Of a stretch of DNA of 21,425 bases, positions 7,422 to 15,990 are shown piece after piece (position 1 is the first letter of the stretch; each line of letters begins with the position of its first letter). Under the pieces are notes generated by a model that saw nothing but the letters and a program-made list of their open reading frames with translations, had not been told where the DNA came from and made no database searches. The stretch covers positions 1 to 21,425 of the forward strand of contig JBCCGO010000014.1 of the NCBI GenBank assembly GCA_039029235.1, given 5' to 3'. The DNA is from JBCBRR01 sp039029235. Its GTDB lineage: Bacteria; Bacteroidota; Bacteroidia; Cytophagales; Amoebophilaceae. Made by a program: the position numbers and the translations under genes.

Positions 7422-8522
7422 ATGAAACAATTCTGGAATAGTGAAACACAACCAGCTCCTAGCAAGCACTCACATATCCGTGCGTGGGGCCGCTCTGTCA
7501 TTTTTGTTATTGTAGGGGTTGCCCTGTTCAATTGGCTGTTGTTCCAAACATTTTTCATCCCCACCGCTTCCATGGAGCAGACCTTGCTAGCCGGAGACGT
7601 CATCTTGGTCAATAAATTACACTATGGCGCACGTACCCCGCAAACACTGCTACAACTACCCTTGATGTACCAAACTATTCGAGGTACACGCATCCCTTCC
7701 TATCTATCTTGGATTCAGCTGCCTATATATCGTCTCCCAGGCTTCTCTACAGCCAAAAGAGGAGATAAAGTAGTTTTTAACTGTACCACAGAGCTAGACA
7801 AACCCGTAGATCAAAGAACATACTACATCAAAAGATGCATAGGGCTCCCTGGAGATGTAGTGCGTATGGACAAGCTACAGCTATATGTTAACGAAGAAGT
7901 GCAGCCATCCTATCCAAATCTACAACATAGCTACCACCTCAAGACATCAGCAAGACTCAGTGATTGGTTCTTTCGTAAGCACAACATCAGCAAATACGTG
8001 GCCACACAGCAAGGCTACCTGATATACACTACTGCACAGACAGCAGCTCAGCTAGCACAGCTCCCATATGTACAAGCTGCGCCTGCTAACATCACACCCT
8101 CAGTATCTTTTGACCCCAAGGTTTACCCTAACAGCCCGCTTTACCCTTGGAACAAAGATAATTTTGGCCCCCTAACCATTCCTGCACAGGGCATGACCAT
8201 CCCTATCAATGCAACAACTTTAGCACAATACGCCCCAGTCATTACACACTACGAAGGCCACAAAAACGTACGCATAGCCGAAGATCAGCTCTGGATCAAC
8301 GAGCAACCAGTCAAAGAATATACCTTCCGCCAGAACTATTTCTTTGTCATGGGCGACAATAGGCACGATTCTTACGACTCACGCTTTTGGGGATTTCTAC
8401 CAGCTGACCACCTCGTAGGCAGAGCAGTTTTTATTATATTTTCGCTCGATCCTAAGAAAACAGCTTTCGCTAAAATCCGTTGGGGACGTTTGTTCCGAAG
8501 GATAGATAGCTTGGTAGGTTAG
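7422..8522 (+). CDS. lepB: Signal peptidase I
   Basis: Inner-membrane serine protease that cuts signal peptides from exported proteins. 366 residues. One N-terminal membrane helix at about 25-44 (SVIFVIVGVALFNWLLF) anchors it, with the active domain in the periplasm. The catalytic serine is S50 in PTASMEQTLLAGD; the general-base lysine is K137 in YYIKRCIGLPGDVV; the C-terminal box is MGDNRHDSYDSRFWG. Between the boxes is a long insertion (about 150-290), as in other Bacteroidota LepB. It is followed directly by the RNase P RNA gene on the same strand (12 bases). Confidence 0.96.
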   Translation: MKQFWNSETQPAPSKHSHIRAWGRSVIFVIVGVALFNWLLFQTFFIPTASMEQTLLAGDVILVNKLHYGARTPQTLLQLPLMYQTIRGTRIPSYLSWIQLPIYRLPGFSTAKRGDKVVFNCTTELDKPVDQRTYYIKRCIGLPGDVVRMDKLQLYVNEEVQPSYPNLQHSYHLKTSARLSDWFFRKHNISKYVATQQGYLIYTTAQTAAQLAQLPYVQAAPANITPSVSFDPKVYPNSPLYPWNKDNFGPLTIPAQGMTIPINATTLAQYAPVITHYEGHKNVRIAEDQLWINEQPVKEYTFRQNYFFVMGDNRHDSYDSRFWGFLPADHLVGRAVFIIFSLDPKKTAFAKIRWGRLFRRIDSLVG

Positions 8523-8533
8523 TAGATTCAATA

Positions 8534-8932
8534 GAAGCAAGCCAGCTTATCGCCTTGGTGTATCGCTAAGGAGGAAAGTCCGAGCAACACAGCGCACCCT
8601 ACTTCCTAACAGGAAGGCTCCTGGCTAGTAGGCTAGGAGACAGCCAGTGCCACAGAAAACAAACCGCCTAGTAAATAGGCAAGGGTGAAAAGGTGTGGTA
8701 AGAGCGCACCGCTTTGTTGGTGACAACAAAGGCATGGCAAACCTTAGGGGTTGCAAGGCCCAGTAAGTATGCTTTCCCATCAAGGATAACAGGTTGCGCG
8801 CCTGTGTCTCGGCCAACTGAGAGGCATACGGGTAGGCCGCTAGAGGCTGCCCAGCGATGGTAGTCCCAGATCAATGATAAGCATGCCCTGCTAGCAGGAG
8901 CATACAGAACTCGGCTTATCGGCTTGCTTTCT
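8534..8932 (+). ncRNA. rnpB: RNase P RNA, bacterial class A
   Basis: Catalytic RNA that trims the 5' leader of pre-tRNAs. The conserved landmarks are in order: GAGGAAAGTCCGAGC (8571-8585, P4 5' strand and CR-I), GGTAAGAGCGCACC (8697-8710), ACAGAACTCGGCTTAT (8904-8919, P4 3' strand and CR-V). The ends pair as stem P1: GAAGCAAGCC at 8534-8543 with GGCTTGCTTTC at 8921-8931. Length about 399 nt, normal for type A. A T-rich stretch follows (8931-8938), probably part of its termination. Ends are estimated to within a few bases. Confidence 0.95.
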
Positions 8933-8939
8933 ATTTTTG

Positions 8940-9521
8940 AAGCCACTTTCGAGTGATTGATAGATCTATCGGCTCCAGCAAATCATCCAATGACCAAACA
9001 CGACGGTCGCGACATTGCTCATGCAGTCCATAAGCTCTGGAGTAGGTACCATACTTAGGGTTACCGATTTGCTACGTTCTGTCCTGCATGTTCCCTGAGC
9101 TGGCTACGCTAGTGTTACGTAAATAGAGGCCGAAAACTTTCTCCGGCCCTTCCGTAACCCAAGCCATCAGTGCAGGTATCTAGGCATCGAAGGGTTTACG
9201 ATGCCTGCGAGTATACACAGTATTAGCGGTAGCCATGTGTACACTTGTCTAGCAAACATACTCCAGCCAACTTGCTGCTACATCAGAGAAATAGCCTTAC
9301 ACCATTGGCCGCCTTAAGTAGTTAGTACTTTGTAGGACACAGCTGCGGGGTTATAAAGCGGAGTAGTCCAGCGGTTCGCCAGTAACTACCTACCCAACAA
9401 CCTTCACACCACTCTATTAGTATCTTCCGCAGTAATACTGAAAGAATAGGATCATGGTGGCTGCTGACATTTTTCAGCTATTTATTGCTTCTAGAACGGC
9501 GCTAGAGCTAGGCAAGCAATA
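8940..9521. other. Non-coding stretch after rnpB
   Basis: About 580 bases with no frame above 60 codons and no recognisable protein remnant on either strand. A 7-bp hairpin, GGCATCG/CGATGCC, lies at about 9182-9205. I see nothing else that I can name. Confidence 0.4.
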
Positions 9522-9549
9522 AAAGAGGGTAGCTTCAGCCACCCTCTTT
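9522..9549 (-). terminator. Intrinsic terminator of the outer-membrane protein gene
   Basis: Strong inverted repeat: AAAGAGGGT and ACCCTCTTT flank GGC TGAA GCT (minus strand), followed by TTTTATTG. It starts 26 bases after the stop codon of the 9576-10139 gene. Confidence 0.8.
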
Positions 9550-9575
9550 ACGCCACGGAAGTGAATCTGTAGCTA

Positions 9576-10139
9576 CTAACTCAGCAAGCTTAGCACATCC
9601 CAGCTAGTCGCAAGTTTAATAAAATTTCTACCTAAATTAAACTGTCTGCCATACTCAATCTCGAACAAAACTTGCTTGGGCAATCGCCATCTCAAACAAC
9701 CACCAAAACCCCAATAGAGTGATTGCGGATAAGTATAGGTCGCATTACCCGTGATGCAGATTGCAGGAGCTAAGAAACTTCTCCCTTTTTTATTAGCAAA
9801 AAAGTCATATCCCCCCGCAAGTCTAAGCGTCCCCGCGTGGTCTGTGTCAGATAAACCTTTTGCTGTATCTGCACTATTGTAATAAAGTAAATCTAATCCA
9901 GCTACCCAGCTTCCTCCCGCATTCAGTACATTATCAGAAAATGTGTGTTCTGCAAATACCCCTATCGCTCGGTTTGTGGGGATTTCCGGGGAGGTGGGAG
10001 CGTTAAAAACACTGCCCTTGACTCCACCGCTCGATGGCAAAGACGCTGCATGTAAACTACCCAGCGAAACCGCTAGTGCGCTCATTAGTATTAAAGTTGT
10101 CCTTTTCATAGTACTAAGCTTGTTATTTGTGTAATTCAT
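9576..10139 (-). CDS. Small outer-membrane beta-barrel-type protein, unknown function
   Basis: 187 residues from the ATG at 10139. A second ATG at 10109 (MKRTTLILMSALAVSLGSLHA) begins a textbook signal peptide with likely cleavage after SLHA, and may be the real start. The mature part (about 155 residues) has alternating polar and hydrophobic strands rich in Gly, Tyr, Phe and Asn, for example RAIGVFAEHTF, WVAGLDLLYY, LRLAGGYDFF, YWGFGGCLRWRL and VLFEIEYGRQF, as in small 8-strand barrels. It ends in Ser rather than the aromatic residue favoured by the BAM machine. The family is not identified. It stands alone, with its own clear promoter and terminator, which suggests strong expression. Confidence 0.75.
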   Translation of the reverse strand: MNYTNNKLSTMKRTTLILMSALAVSLGSLHAASLPSSGGVKGSVFNAPTSPEIPTNRAIGVFAEHTFSDNVLNAGGSWVAGLDLLYYNSADTAKGLSDTDHAGTLRLAGGYDFFANKKGRSFLAPAICITGNATYTYPQSLYWGFGGCLRWRLPKQVLFEIEYGRQFNLGRNFIKLATSWDVLSLLS

Positions 10140-10189
10140 AGTTTATAAATTGGTTATGGTATAATCACTAAAATTCTTCTTTCAATCTG

Positions 10190-10220
10190 CAAAAATAATA
10201 TCAAAGGTACAAAAAACAAA
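10190..10220 (-). promoter_or_regulatory. Strong Bacteroidota promoter of the outer-membrane protein gene
   Basis: On the minus strand TTTG (10220-10217), a spacer of exactly 19 bases, and TATTTTTG (10197-10190) fit TTG-N19-TAnnTTTG. Transcription would start near 10183, giving a leader of about 45 bases to the ATG at 10139. A second TAnnTTTG (TACCTTTG) lies inside the spacer. Confidence 0.7.
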
Positions 10221-10417
10221 AAAATTTTTTCTGAGAAGCTATTCCCAGTATATGAGACACGGACCTCGAAGCTTAAGCAGGAGCCCATGCCAAAAAGTAG
10301 CCAAAATGCGCAACTCCTCCACGCTCCACAAAACCAATACAGCTTGCATCGCGCTATCAGTGCTTTTGATATATACTACTTATATTTACACAACCACACA
10401 CTCGTGCATCTGTGGGT

Positions 10418-11098
10418 ATGTTGTACGACCTCGTCAGTCTGTTCTTCCCAGCCTATTGCTTATCTTGCTCGGTAGTGCTGGTTACTAGCGAGCAATGGCT
10501 GTGTACAGCATGTGCTGCTGAACTACCCCAGACTGACTACCACCTAGCCCTAGACAATCCTGCAGCGCAAAAGTTCTATGGTAGAGTACCTACAACATAT
10601 GTCGTAGCTTGGGGAAGGTATAGAAAAGGCAATGCAGTTCAAAAGCTAGTACATCAGCTCAAGTATAAAAACAAGCCCGCCATTGGGGAGGCACTTGGTA
10701 AGCGCTATGGCCTGATACTCAGTAAAATGCAGTGGAGCAGGAGCTTCGACTGGATTGTGCCTGTTCCGTTACATGCCCGGAAACTCCGCCAGAGAGGTTA
10801 TAACCAGAGCGATTACTTTGCCAGGGGCCTATCTGCATCGCTAGCTATTCCATGGCATAGTCAATGCCTGAAACGCAGCAAAGAAACAGATACCCAAATC
10901 CAAAAAGGCCGCATAGCACGACTCCATAACCTAGCTCATGCCTTTGATGTAACCGATAGCAGCATAGTCCAGGGAAAGCATATACTCTTAGTAGACGATG
11001 TGATCACAACTGGGGCTACGCTAGAGGCATGCGCTTTGTCGCTTTTAGCAGTCAGTGCCAGCAAAATCAGTATGGCTGCCATTGGAGTAGCAGAGTAG
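10418..11098 (+). CDS. comF: ComF family phosphoribosyltransferase-like protein
   Basis: A cytoplasmic protein with an N-terminal zinc-binding knuckle and a type I phosphoribosyltransferase fold; ComF proteins are linked to DNA uptake in competent bacteria, but they are also widespread in species without known competence. I start at ATG 10418; a GTG lies two codons earlier. Four cysteines (C14, C17, C29, C32) form the zinc site. The PRPP-binding loop is VDDVITTGAT at about residues 192-201, preceded by the PVPLHARKLRQRGYNQS segment typical of the family. 226 residues, full length. No competence genes are visible nearby, so its role here is open. Confidence 0.9.
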   Translation: MLYDLVSLFFPAYCLSCSVVLVTSEQWLCTACAAELPQTDYHLALDNPAAQKFYGRVPTTYVVAWGRYRKGNAVQKLVHQLKYKNKPAIGEALGKRYGLILSKMQWSRSFDWIVPVPLHARKLRQRGYNQSDYFARGLSASLAIPWHSQCLKRSKETDTQIQKGRIARLHNLAHAFDVTDSSIVQGKHILLVDDVITTGATLEACALSLLAVSASKISMAAIGVAE

Positions 11099-11111
11099 CA
11101 GCCTAGCCTAG

Positions 11112-11243
11112 CAGGAAGAGCCAAAATTTTTTAAGCAAGCCATCCAAGTCCTGGAGGCCATCGACAACATAGTTGTATCGTTGACTGGGGAGGCCGTACT
11201 AGGTTTTTACCCTTCCGAAAGACAGGAGGTAGCTAAGCGGTAA
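11112..11243 (+). pseudogene. Short gene remnant downstream of comF, family unknown
   Basis: A 43-codon open frame, ending in TAA at 11241-11243, reads like the C-terminal part of a real protein: EPKFFKQAIQVLEAID, then NIVVSLTGEAVLGFY, then PSERQEVAKR. It has no start codon and is cut off upstream by TAG at 11109. The composition is protein-like, with amphipathic helices, but I do not recognise the family. The 140 bases after it contain nothing that I can name. Confidence 0.35.
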
Positions 11244-11387
11244 AGACCCTCGAGCTCCTTATGGGTTACTCATAGCAGCCTTGGCAAACAAAGAATGCAG
11301 GCTAGTAATGTTAGCTTATGTACGTCTCTGGGTAACATATAGCATAATAAATGTGTCTAGATCCTGAGTCTACGCCAAGCAAGCCAG

Positions 11388-12044
11388 CTACGGCAGCAAC
11401 CAGCTGAGCAGTCCAAAAAAGCACAAGAGTATGATATACACATACCGCCCCAGCCTATTGCATACGTGGAAATCAAACTGATAGTACAACATGAGCAATC
11501 CCCAAGATACCCCATACCAGCCTACATAGTTGAGCAACGGAACCACTCCTCGGGGCCAATGCCAGAAGTCTAAGCAGCTAGCTAATGACTCTAGCAACAC
11601 ATCTAGCCCCACCAACATCCAGGCGCCTACGAGGCTCCTTATTAGGTTATGCACGGGCAACTGTCCCAGGATATTGCCTACAGTATAGGTTAGCACTAGC
11701 CAATTGAGGCCAATAATCAAAGGCACGTCGCCTAGCTGCCAGCCTAGGGTAGCACCATAGTAATAATGACCAAAAGGTAGCCCTGTCCTGACCCCGATTA
11801 CTTCTACTCCGAAACCTATAAGCCAGGCAAGTAAGCAGTATAGCGCTAAGGACTTGCGTTGAGGCGTATGATATGCCAAGAGTAGCAAGGCTGTAAGCAG
11901 CAAAGTAAACGGCGTCAGGGTCAGAAAATACGGCCGATAGGGCGTGAGTAAGCCCAGTAAGCCTACGGTATACAAGGCTACCAGGAGGCCAACGGTAATG
12001 CGTAAGCGATAATTATCGATTGGGACCAAAATAGGCTTGCTCAA
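11388..12044 (-). CDS. cruF: CruF-type carotenoid 1',2'-hydratase family membrane protein (DUF422)
   Basis: 218 residues with about seven hydrophobic segments, e.g. ITVGLLVALYTVGLLGLL, FTLLLTALLLLAY, LALYCLLAWLIGFGVEVIG and YVYIILLCFFGLLSWLL. The conserved core of the family is visible: GVEVIGVRTGLPFGHYYYG, DVPLIIGLNWLV and the glutamate in VLLESLASCLDFWHW. CruF adds water to the psi end of monocyclic or acyclic carotenoids. The gene starts inside the 3' end of the upstream desaturase (32-base overlap), so the two are co-translated and probably act on one substrate in sequence. Function by family; the exact carotenoid cannot be told. Confidence 0.82.
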   Translation of the reverse strand: MSKPILVPIDNYRLRITVGLLVALYTVGLLGLLTPYRPYFLTLTPFTLLLTALLLLAYHTPQRKSLALYCLLAWLIGFGVEVIGVRTGLPFGHYYYGATLGWQLGDVPLIIGLNWLVLTYTVGNILGQLPVHNLIRSLVGAWMLVGLDVLLESLASCLDFWHWPRGVVPLLNYVGWYGVSWGLLMLYYQFDFHVCNRLGRYVYIILLCFFGLLSWLLP

Positions 12045-13497
12045 TCAGCTCAGCTACAATTTTAGCAGAAAATAGGCACAAAGGTATGCCGCCACCTGGA
12101 TGTACCGTACCCCCACAAAAATACAACCCCTTAAACTGCCAAGAGAAATTAGGATGACGCCTAAAGACAGCCAGTTGGCTGCTAGTATCAGCACCATAGA
12201 TAGCACCCTGGTGGGCTAGGGTATCTGCTGCTATACAGCGAGGATCCCAAATACTTTCACTAACAATCAGCGGCTCTATAGCAGTAGCCAGCATCCGAGT
12301 TAGCTTCCCGAGCACATTCGTCCTGGCTTGTACCACCAGCTCGTCCCAGCGTTGGCCTTGGTCAGCAGGCACGTTGATCATCACGAACCAGTTTTCCTGA
12401 CCTACTGGGGCATCTGTAGCATTCTCTTTGGCGCTTACATGCACATAGACCGTGGGATCATCTGCAATGCGTTGATGCCGGAAGATGGCTTCAAACTCCT
12501 GCTGGTAGCTAGTACTGAAGAAAATATTATGTAAAGATAGCTCCTGCAGCACAGCATCCATACCCCAATAAAAGATAAGGGCAGAACTAGAGCGCCCTTG
12601 CTGCATAAACTGCCTAGGTAGTTGTGCACAAGGCAATAATCGCTGGTAGGTAGCTACCACATCCATGTTACTCACAACCACATCGGTTGGTATCTTTTCT
12701 GTACCTATTCGAATACCTTGAGTGCTCCCTTGGCTAACCAGAATCTCTTCTACTAGGGTGCTGAAATGGTACCGGACCCCAAGCTGCTTGCTCAGCTTGA
12801 ACAACTGCTGTATGATGCTATATGTGCCCCCCTGAGGGAAGAAAGTTCCGATGTTATGCTCCAAGTGCGGAATCATTTGTAGCATGCCAGCAGCAGTGTA
12901 GGGATTAGCGCCTTGGTAGGTAGCAAAGCGATTGAATAGCTGCACAAGCTTCGGATGCTTGAGCTGCGCAGTATTGACCTGGTTGAGGCTACTCATGAGG
13001 GGCAGCTGGAAGATACGCATGAGCAGCTGGCGGGCATCGCTAGAAGCGTAAGTGGGCCACTGGTGTAGCGAACGCTCTAAGAAAGTCTTTCTGGTCAGCT
13101 CAAATAGCCTGCCACTTCTAGCCAGGTAGTGCTCTACCACCTCAGCAGCGATGCCCAGTTTACCAGATACCTCTTGGCCAAACTGCTTTGCATCAGTATA
13201 AGCGGTCAGGATCGTCTTGTCCTCGTAGAAATACCGACAAGCCACTGGCAAGCGTTTATAGCTCAAGTAAGCACGAGGGTCTTGATGAGCCAGCGCGAAA
13301 AGTTCTTCCACGAGCTCAGGCATGGTAAAGAGCGAGGGGCCCCTATCAAACCGAAAGCTATCCTGGGTAAAGCTAGCTATCTTACCCCCTGGCGTACGCT
13401 GCGCCTCGTATACATCTACTTCAAAGCCCTTGAGCGCCAGCCGTATGCTGCAGGCTATTCCTGCAATGCCAGCACCGATAATAGCAACCCTCACCAT
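12013..13497 (-). CDS. CrtI/CrtD-type carotenoid desaturase
   Basis: 494 residues of the phytoene desaturase superfamily. The N-terminal Rossmann FAD site is VAIIGAGIAG (4-13), followed by an acidic strand end (VDVYEA) and the GGKIASF loop. The C-terminal signature GLYFCGGTVHPGGGIPLCLFSAK is close to the family PGGGIP box. Because it overlaps a cruF-like hydratase gene, the best guess is a 1'-hydroxycarotenoid 3',4'-desaturase (CrtD), the step after CruF in Bacteroidota pathways to myxol- or flexixanthin-type pigments; a plain phytoene desaturase (CrtI) is the alternative. No crtB or lycopene cyclase gene is in the window, so pathway completeness is unknown. It has its own promoter at 13523-13552. 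Confidence 0.87.
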   Translation of the reverse strand: MVRVAIIGAGIAGIACSIRLALKGFEVDVYEAQRTPGGKIASFTQDSFRFDRGPSLFTMPELVEELFALAHQDPRAYLSYKRLPVACRYFYEDKTILTAYTDAKQFGQEVSGKLGIAAEVVEHYLARSGRLFELTRKTFLERSLHQWPTYASSDARQLLMRIFQLPLMSSLNQVNTAQLKHPKLVQLFNRFATYQGANPYTAAGMLQMIPHLEHNIGTFFPQGGTYSIIQQLFKLSKQLGVRYHFSTLVEEILVSQGSTQGIRIGTEKIPTDVVVSNMDVVATYQRLLPCAQLPRQFMQQGRSSSALIFYWGMDAVLQELSLHNIFFSTSYQQEFEAIFRHQRIADDPTVYVHVSAKENATDAPVGQENWFVMINVPADQGQRWDELVVQARTNVLGKLTRMLATAIEPLIVSESIWDPRCIAADTLAHQGAIYGADTSSQLAVFRRHPNFSWQFKGLYFCGGTVHPGGGIPLCLFSAKIVAELIEQAYFGPNR

Positions 13498-13522
13498 GCC
13501 TAATTAATTGAACAATAAGGCC

Positions 13523-13552
13523 CAAAACTACCTACCTTTATATATTTTCCAA
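13523..13552 (-). promoter_or_regulatory. Bacteroidota promoter of the carotenoid gene pair
   Basis: Minus strand: TTG (13552-13550), 19-base spacer, TAGTTTTG (13530-13523). This fits TTG-N19-TAnnTTTG exactly and would start RNA about 18 bases before the desaturase ATG. Confidence 0.7.
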
Positions 13553-13758
13553 GACTATAAAGTTAACCAAGTATTGGCCCAGCCTGTACCAGGGTAGCGG
13601 CTCGCTGAGCATATGGCAGGGTATCAAGGATGATAGAATGCCCCAAAAGGTACAGGGCGTAGCCAGCTGAGGCCAGAAAAAATCTCCTCTGTACGATCTA
13701 ATGGCTAGCTTTGCCCCTCACTGTGATAGACCGAGTAGTCATTAGCTACCTTTTATGC

Positions 13759-13766
13759 TAAATTTG
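13759..13766 (+). promoter_or_regulatory. Possible -7 box right before the sigma-54 activator gene
   Basis: TAAATTTG matches TAnnTTTG and ends only 5 bases before the ATG at 13772. If used, the mRNA would be leaderless or nearly so. No TTG is found at 19-21 bases upstream, so the call is weak. Confidence 0.3.
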
Positions 13767-13771
13767 CATGC

Positions 13772-15019
13772 ATGCAAGAAGCCGAACGCCAACATCTGAA
13801 GCAACAGTTCAGTATCATCGGGAACTCACCCCCGCTGAATAGAGCCATTGAAGTAGCTGCACAAGTAGCGCCTACAGCTATGACGGTACTGATCACTGGG
13901 GAGAGCGGTACTGGCAAAGAATCTTTTTCTAAGCTTATTCATAGCCTGAGCCCCTACAAGCATGGAAAATTCATTGCCATCAACTGCGGAGCTATTCCAG
14001 AAGGTACCATTGACTCTGAGCTATTTGGTCATGAAAGGGGAGCCTTTACAGGTGCGGCTGAGGCACGGAGAGGATACTTTGAGGAAGTCGATAAGGGTAC
14101 CATCTTTCTGGACGAAATCGGAGAAATGCCTCTAGGCACACAGACACGTCTCTTACGCATCTTAGAATACGGAGAGTTCATTAAGGTAGGTTCTTCCAAA
14201 ACTCAGAAAGTCAAAGTCAGGGTCATCGCTGCTACCAATGTAGATCTGTTAGAAGCTGTCAATAAAAGTAAGTTTAGAGAAGACTTGTACTACAGGCTTA
14301 GCACAGTACCCATATATATTCCCCCCCTTAGAGAAAGAGGTGCAGACATCACCCTGCTATTCCGTAAGTTTGCCACCGAGTTTGCCGATCAGTACTACGT
14401 AAAGCCTATTCACCTCACCCAAGACGCCCAAGAGATGCTACTGCGCTATCGCTTCCCGGGTAATATACGCCAGCTAAAGAATCTGGTAGAGCAAATTTCT
14501 GTACTAGAAATAGATAGGACTATCACCCAGGAAAAGCTAGCCCAGTATCTACCACAAGCACAACCCACCTTGCCAGCGCTCTACCAGCCTGCTCATGTAA
14601 AGGAAGGACTCCACGAACGAGAGATTCTATACCGAATCCTCTTTGATATGAGAAGAGATATGAACGAGCTCAAAGGGTTAGTTCGTGATTTTCTTGATAC
14701 GCGTAACGTGGATAATGAAGTTATCAAAGCACTTCCTAAGCACTTGCCAGGCATAGCAGCAGCTGTCACAACTTTGCCTAACGCCACCCAAGGTACTGAT
14801 CCCGATCTTGCTGATCAGCAGCAGCACCCAAAGCCTTCAGCAGCCCTCCAGGCTGTAGACGAAGAAAATCTATCTATAGAAGTCAAAGAAAAGGAACTGA
14901 TTGGTAAGGCCCTTGCAAGACACAGCCACAACCGTAGAAAGGCAGCTGAAAACCTAGGGATCTCTGAAAGAACTTTGTATAGAAAAATAACCCAATATGG
15001 CCTGGAGCAAACTTCGTAG
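13772..15019 (+). CDS. Sigma-54-dependent transcriptional activator (AAA+ and Fis-type HTH, no receiver domain)
   Basis: Enhancer-binding protein that uses ATP to open promoters held by RpoN. 415 residues. The AAA+ domain (about 14-245) has Walker A GESGTGKE (43-50), the sigma-54-contacting GAFTGA loop (90-95), Walker B IFLDEI (111-116) and the arginine-finger region FREDLYYRL. A linker of about 120 residues leads to a C-terminal Fis-like helix-turn-helix (about 375-411, NRRKAAENLGISERTLYRKI). There is no N-terminal receiver or sensor domain. Bacteroidota commonly keep this gene directly upstream of lptE and secG, as here. The start fits the conserved N-terminus (FSIIGNSPPLN). Its own regulon cannot be read from the window; no convincing -24/-12 site was found. 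Confidence 0.94.
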   Translation: MQEAERQHLKQQFSIIGNSPPLNRAIEVAAQVAPTAMTVLITGESGTGKESFSKLIHSLSPYKHGKFIAINCGAIPEGTIDSELFGHERGAFTGAAEARRGYFEEVDKGTIFLDEIGEMPLGTQTRLLRILEYGEFIKVGSSKTQKVKVRVIAATNVDLLEAVNKSKFREDLYYRLSTVPIYIPPLRERGADITLLFRKFATEFADQYYVKPIHLTQDAQEMLLRYRFPGNIRQLKNLVEQISVLEIDRTITQEKLAQYLPQAQPTLPALYQPAHVKEGLHEREILYRILFDMRRDMNELKGLVRDFLDTRNVDNEVIKALPKHLPGIAAAVTTLPNATQGTDPDLADQQQHPKPSAALQAVDEENLSIEVKEKELIGKALARHSHNRRKAAENLGISERTLYRKITQYGLEQTS

Positions 15020-15521
15020 TACAAGCGGTCCGCTTATCATAGCCCTGCTGTGCCAGGGATTCCTTAAGTATTCTTTTCTAGGAACTTCCTTGTCTACAGC
15101 AGTTAAGACATTTTCTATCCAGGATTTTCAGCCAAGCGTAGCCCTAGGCCCTGCAGACTTAGCCCAGCAACTTACTGAGAAGCTGAGTAGCGAGCTACTC
15201 CACAAAACCTCACTCAGACAAGTAGCCACGGATGGTGATATTCAGTTTGAAGGCACAGTCACTGGATTTAAGCGTGCGTTCATAGCCCCCCGAAACGATG
15301 AGCAAGCAGGTACAGCCGGTCGTATCCAGCTTACGATCACGCTACAAGTAAGCTACAGCAATGCGCATGACCAGGAATTTGCCTTCAGTGAGAAGACCTT
15401 TGTGCAATCTGCAGATATGGATTCCACGGCCAATGCAGTCGCAGAAGAGCCTAAGCTGGTAGCGGAGATTGTATCCAGGCTGATCAAAGACATACTCGAT
15501 GCGTCGGTAGCTAACTGGTAA
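14997..15521 (+). CDS. lptE: LptE-like LPS-assembly lipoprotein
   Basis: 174 residues. LptE plugs the LptD barrel that places lipopolysaccharide in the outer membrane. It is assigned from the segment KYSFLGTSLSTAVKTFSIQDF, whose pattern (YSF-G-S/T-L-S-VKT-S/I) marks Bacteroidota LptE just after the lipid-bearing Cys, and from its place between the sigma-54 activator and secG. The N-terminal hydrophobic segment (LIIALLC) has a poor lipobox, with Leu rather than Gly/Ala/Ser before Cys. The gene begins inside the activator gene (23-base overlap), so translation is probably coupled. The C-terminus is alpha-helical (LVAEIVSRLIKDIL). Confidence is lower for the precise start. Confidence 0.82.
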   Translation: MAWSKLRSTSGPLIIALLCQGFLKYSFLGTSLSTAVKTFSIQDFQPSVALGPADLAQQLTEKLSSELLHKTSLRQVATDGDIQFEGTVTGFKRAFIAPRNDEQAGTAGRIQLTITLQVSYSNAHDQEFAFSEKTFVQSADMDSTANAVAEEPKLVAEIVSRLIKDILDASVANW

Positions 15522-15928
15522 GGCGATGGGAAACCGCTCTAAAGTTCTGTATAAGTCACGTGGGCACGGAGAGCAACTTCTGGCTTACCCTCCGAGTTCT
15601 CTACAAGGTCAGTGATAAAGCCATATCATCCCTGAGGCAATGTGCTATACCCATACTCCTGACTAGCTAGCTGGTGCGCTGCTAGCCAAGTCTGCTTACA
15701 ACCAAGACCTGCCAAGGTCCAGGGAACTTCCCAGGTGGATTTGTTAAAATTCTTTGTAACCTCCCAACTGGTATAAACTGACAGCCACACGAGCTATGGG
15801 CCTTGGCAGTGATACAGATAGCGGTTTAGTCAAAGCAACGATCATTGCACAGTGACCTATCTGGCACAGATTTATGGCTAGGTAAGGCAAGCTGTAGTGT
15901 GCGATAGCTATGCTATTGCAAGCAGTGA
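15522..15928. other. Spacer between lptE and secG
   Basis: About 400 bases without a recognised gene; all frames are broken by several stops. Many relatives carry a TPR-protein gene near here, but I see no TPR pattern left, so decay of such a gene is only a possibility. Confidence 0.35.
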
Positions 15929-15957
15929 TTGGAATCTACCCGAAAAGTCTTACTTTG
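15929..15957 (+). promoter_or_regulatory. Possible promoter of secG
   Basis: TTG (15929-15931), 19 bases, then TACTTTG (15951-15957), one base short of the TAnnTTTG box. It would start RNA about 28 bases before the secG ATG at 15991, suggesting that secG can be expressed apart from lptE. Confidence 0.4.
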
Positions 15958-15990
15958 CTCTTCTGGCATAGGAACTCAAAACGCAACAAA

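Noticed and set aside
8940..9521. Pseudogene or RNA gene after rnpB
   Set aside because: I read all frames and found no family-like segment, and the hairpins are short and isolated.
10252..10488. Plus-strand frames upstream of comF
   Set aside because: Composition is not protein-like, and they overlap the comF start without a recognisable domain.
15858..15880. Sigma-54 type promoter (TGGCAC...) before secG
   Set aside because: TGGCACAGATTTATGG has the GG element but no TTGC at the right distance.
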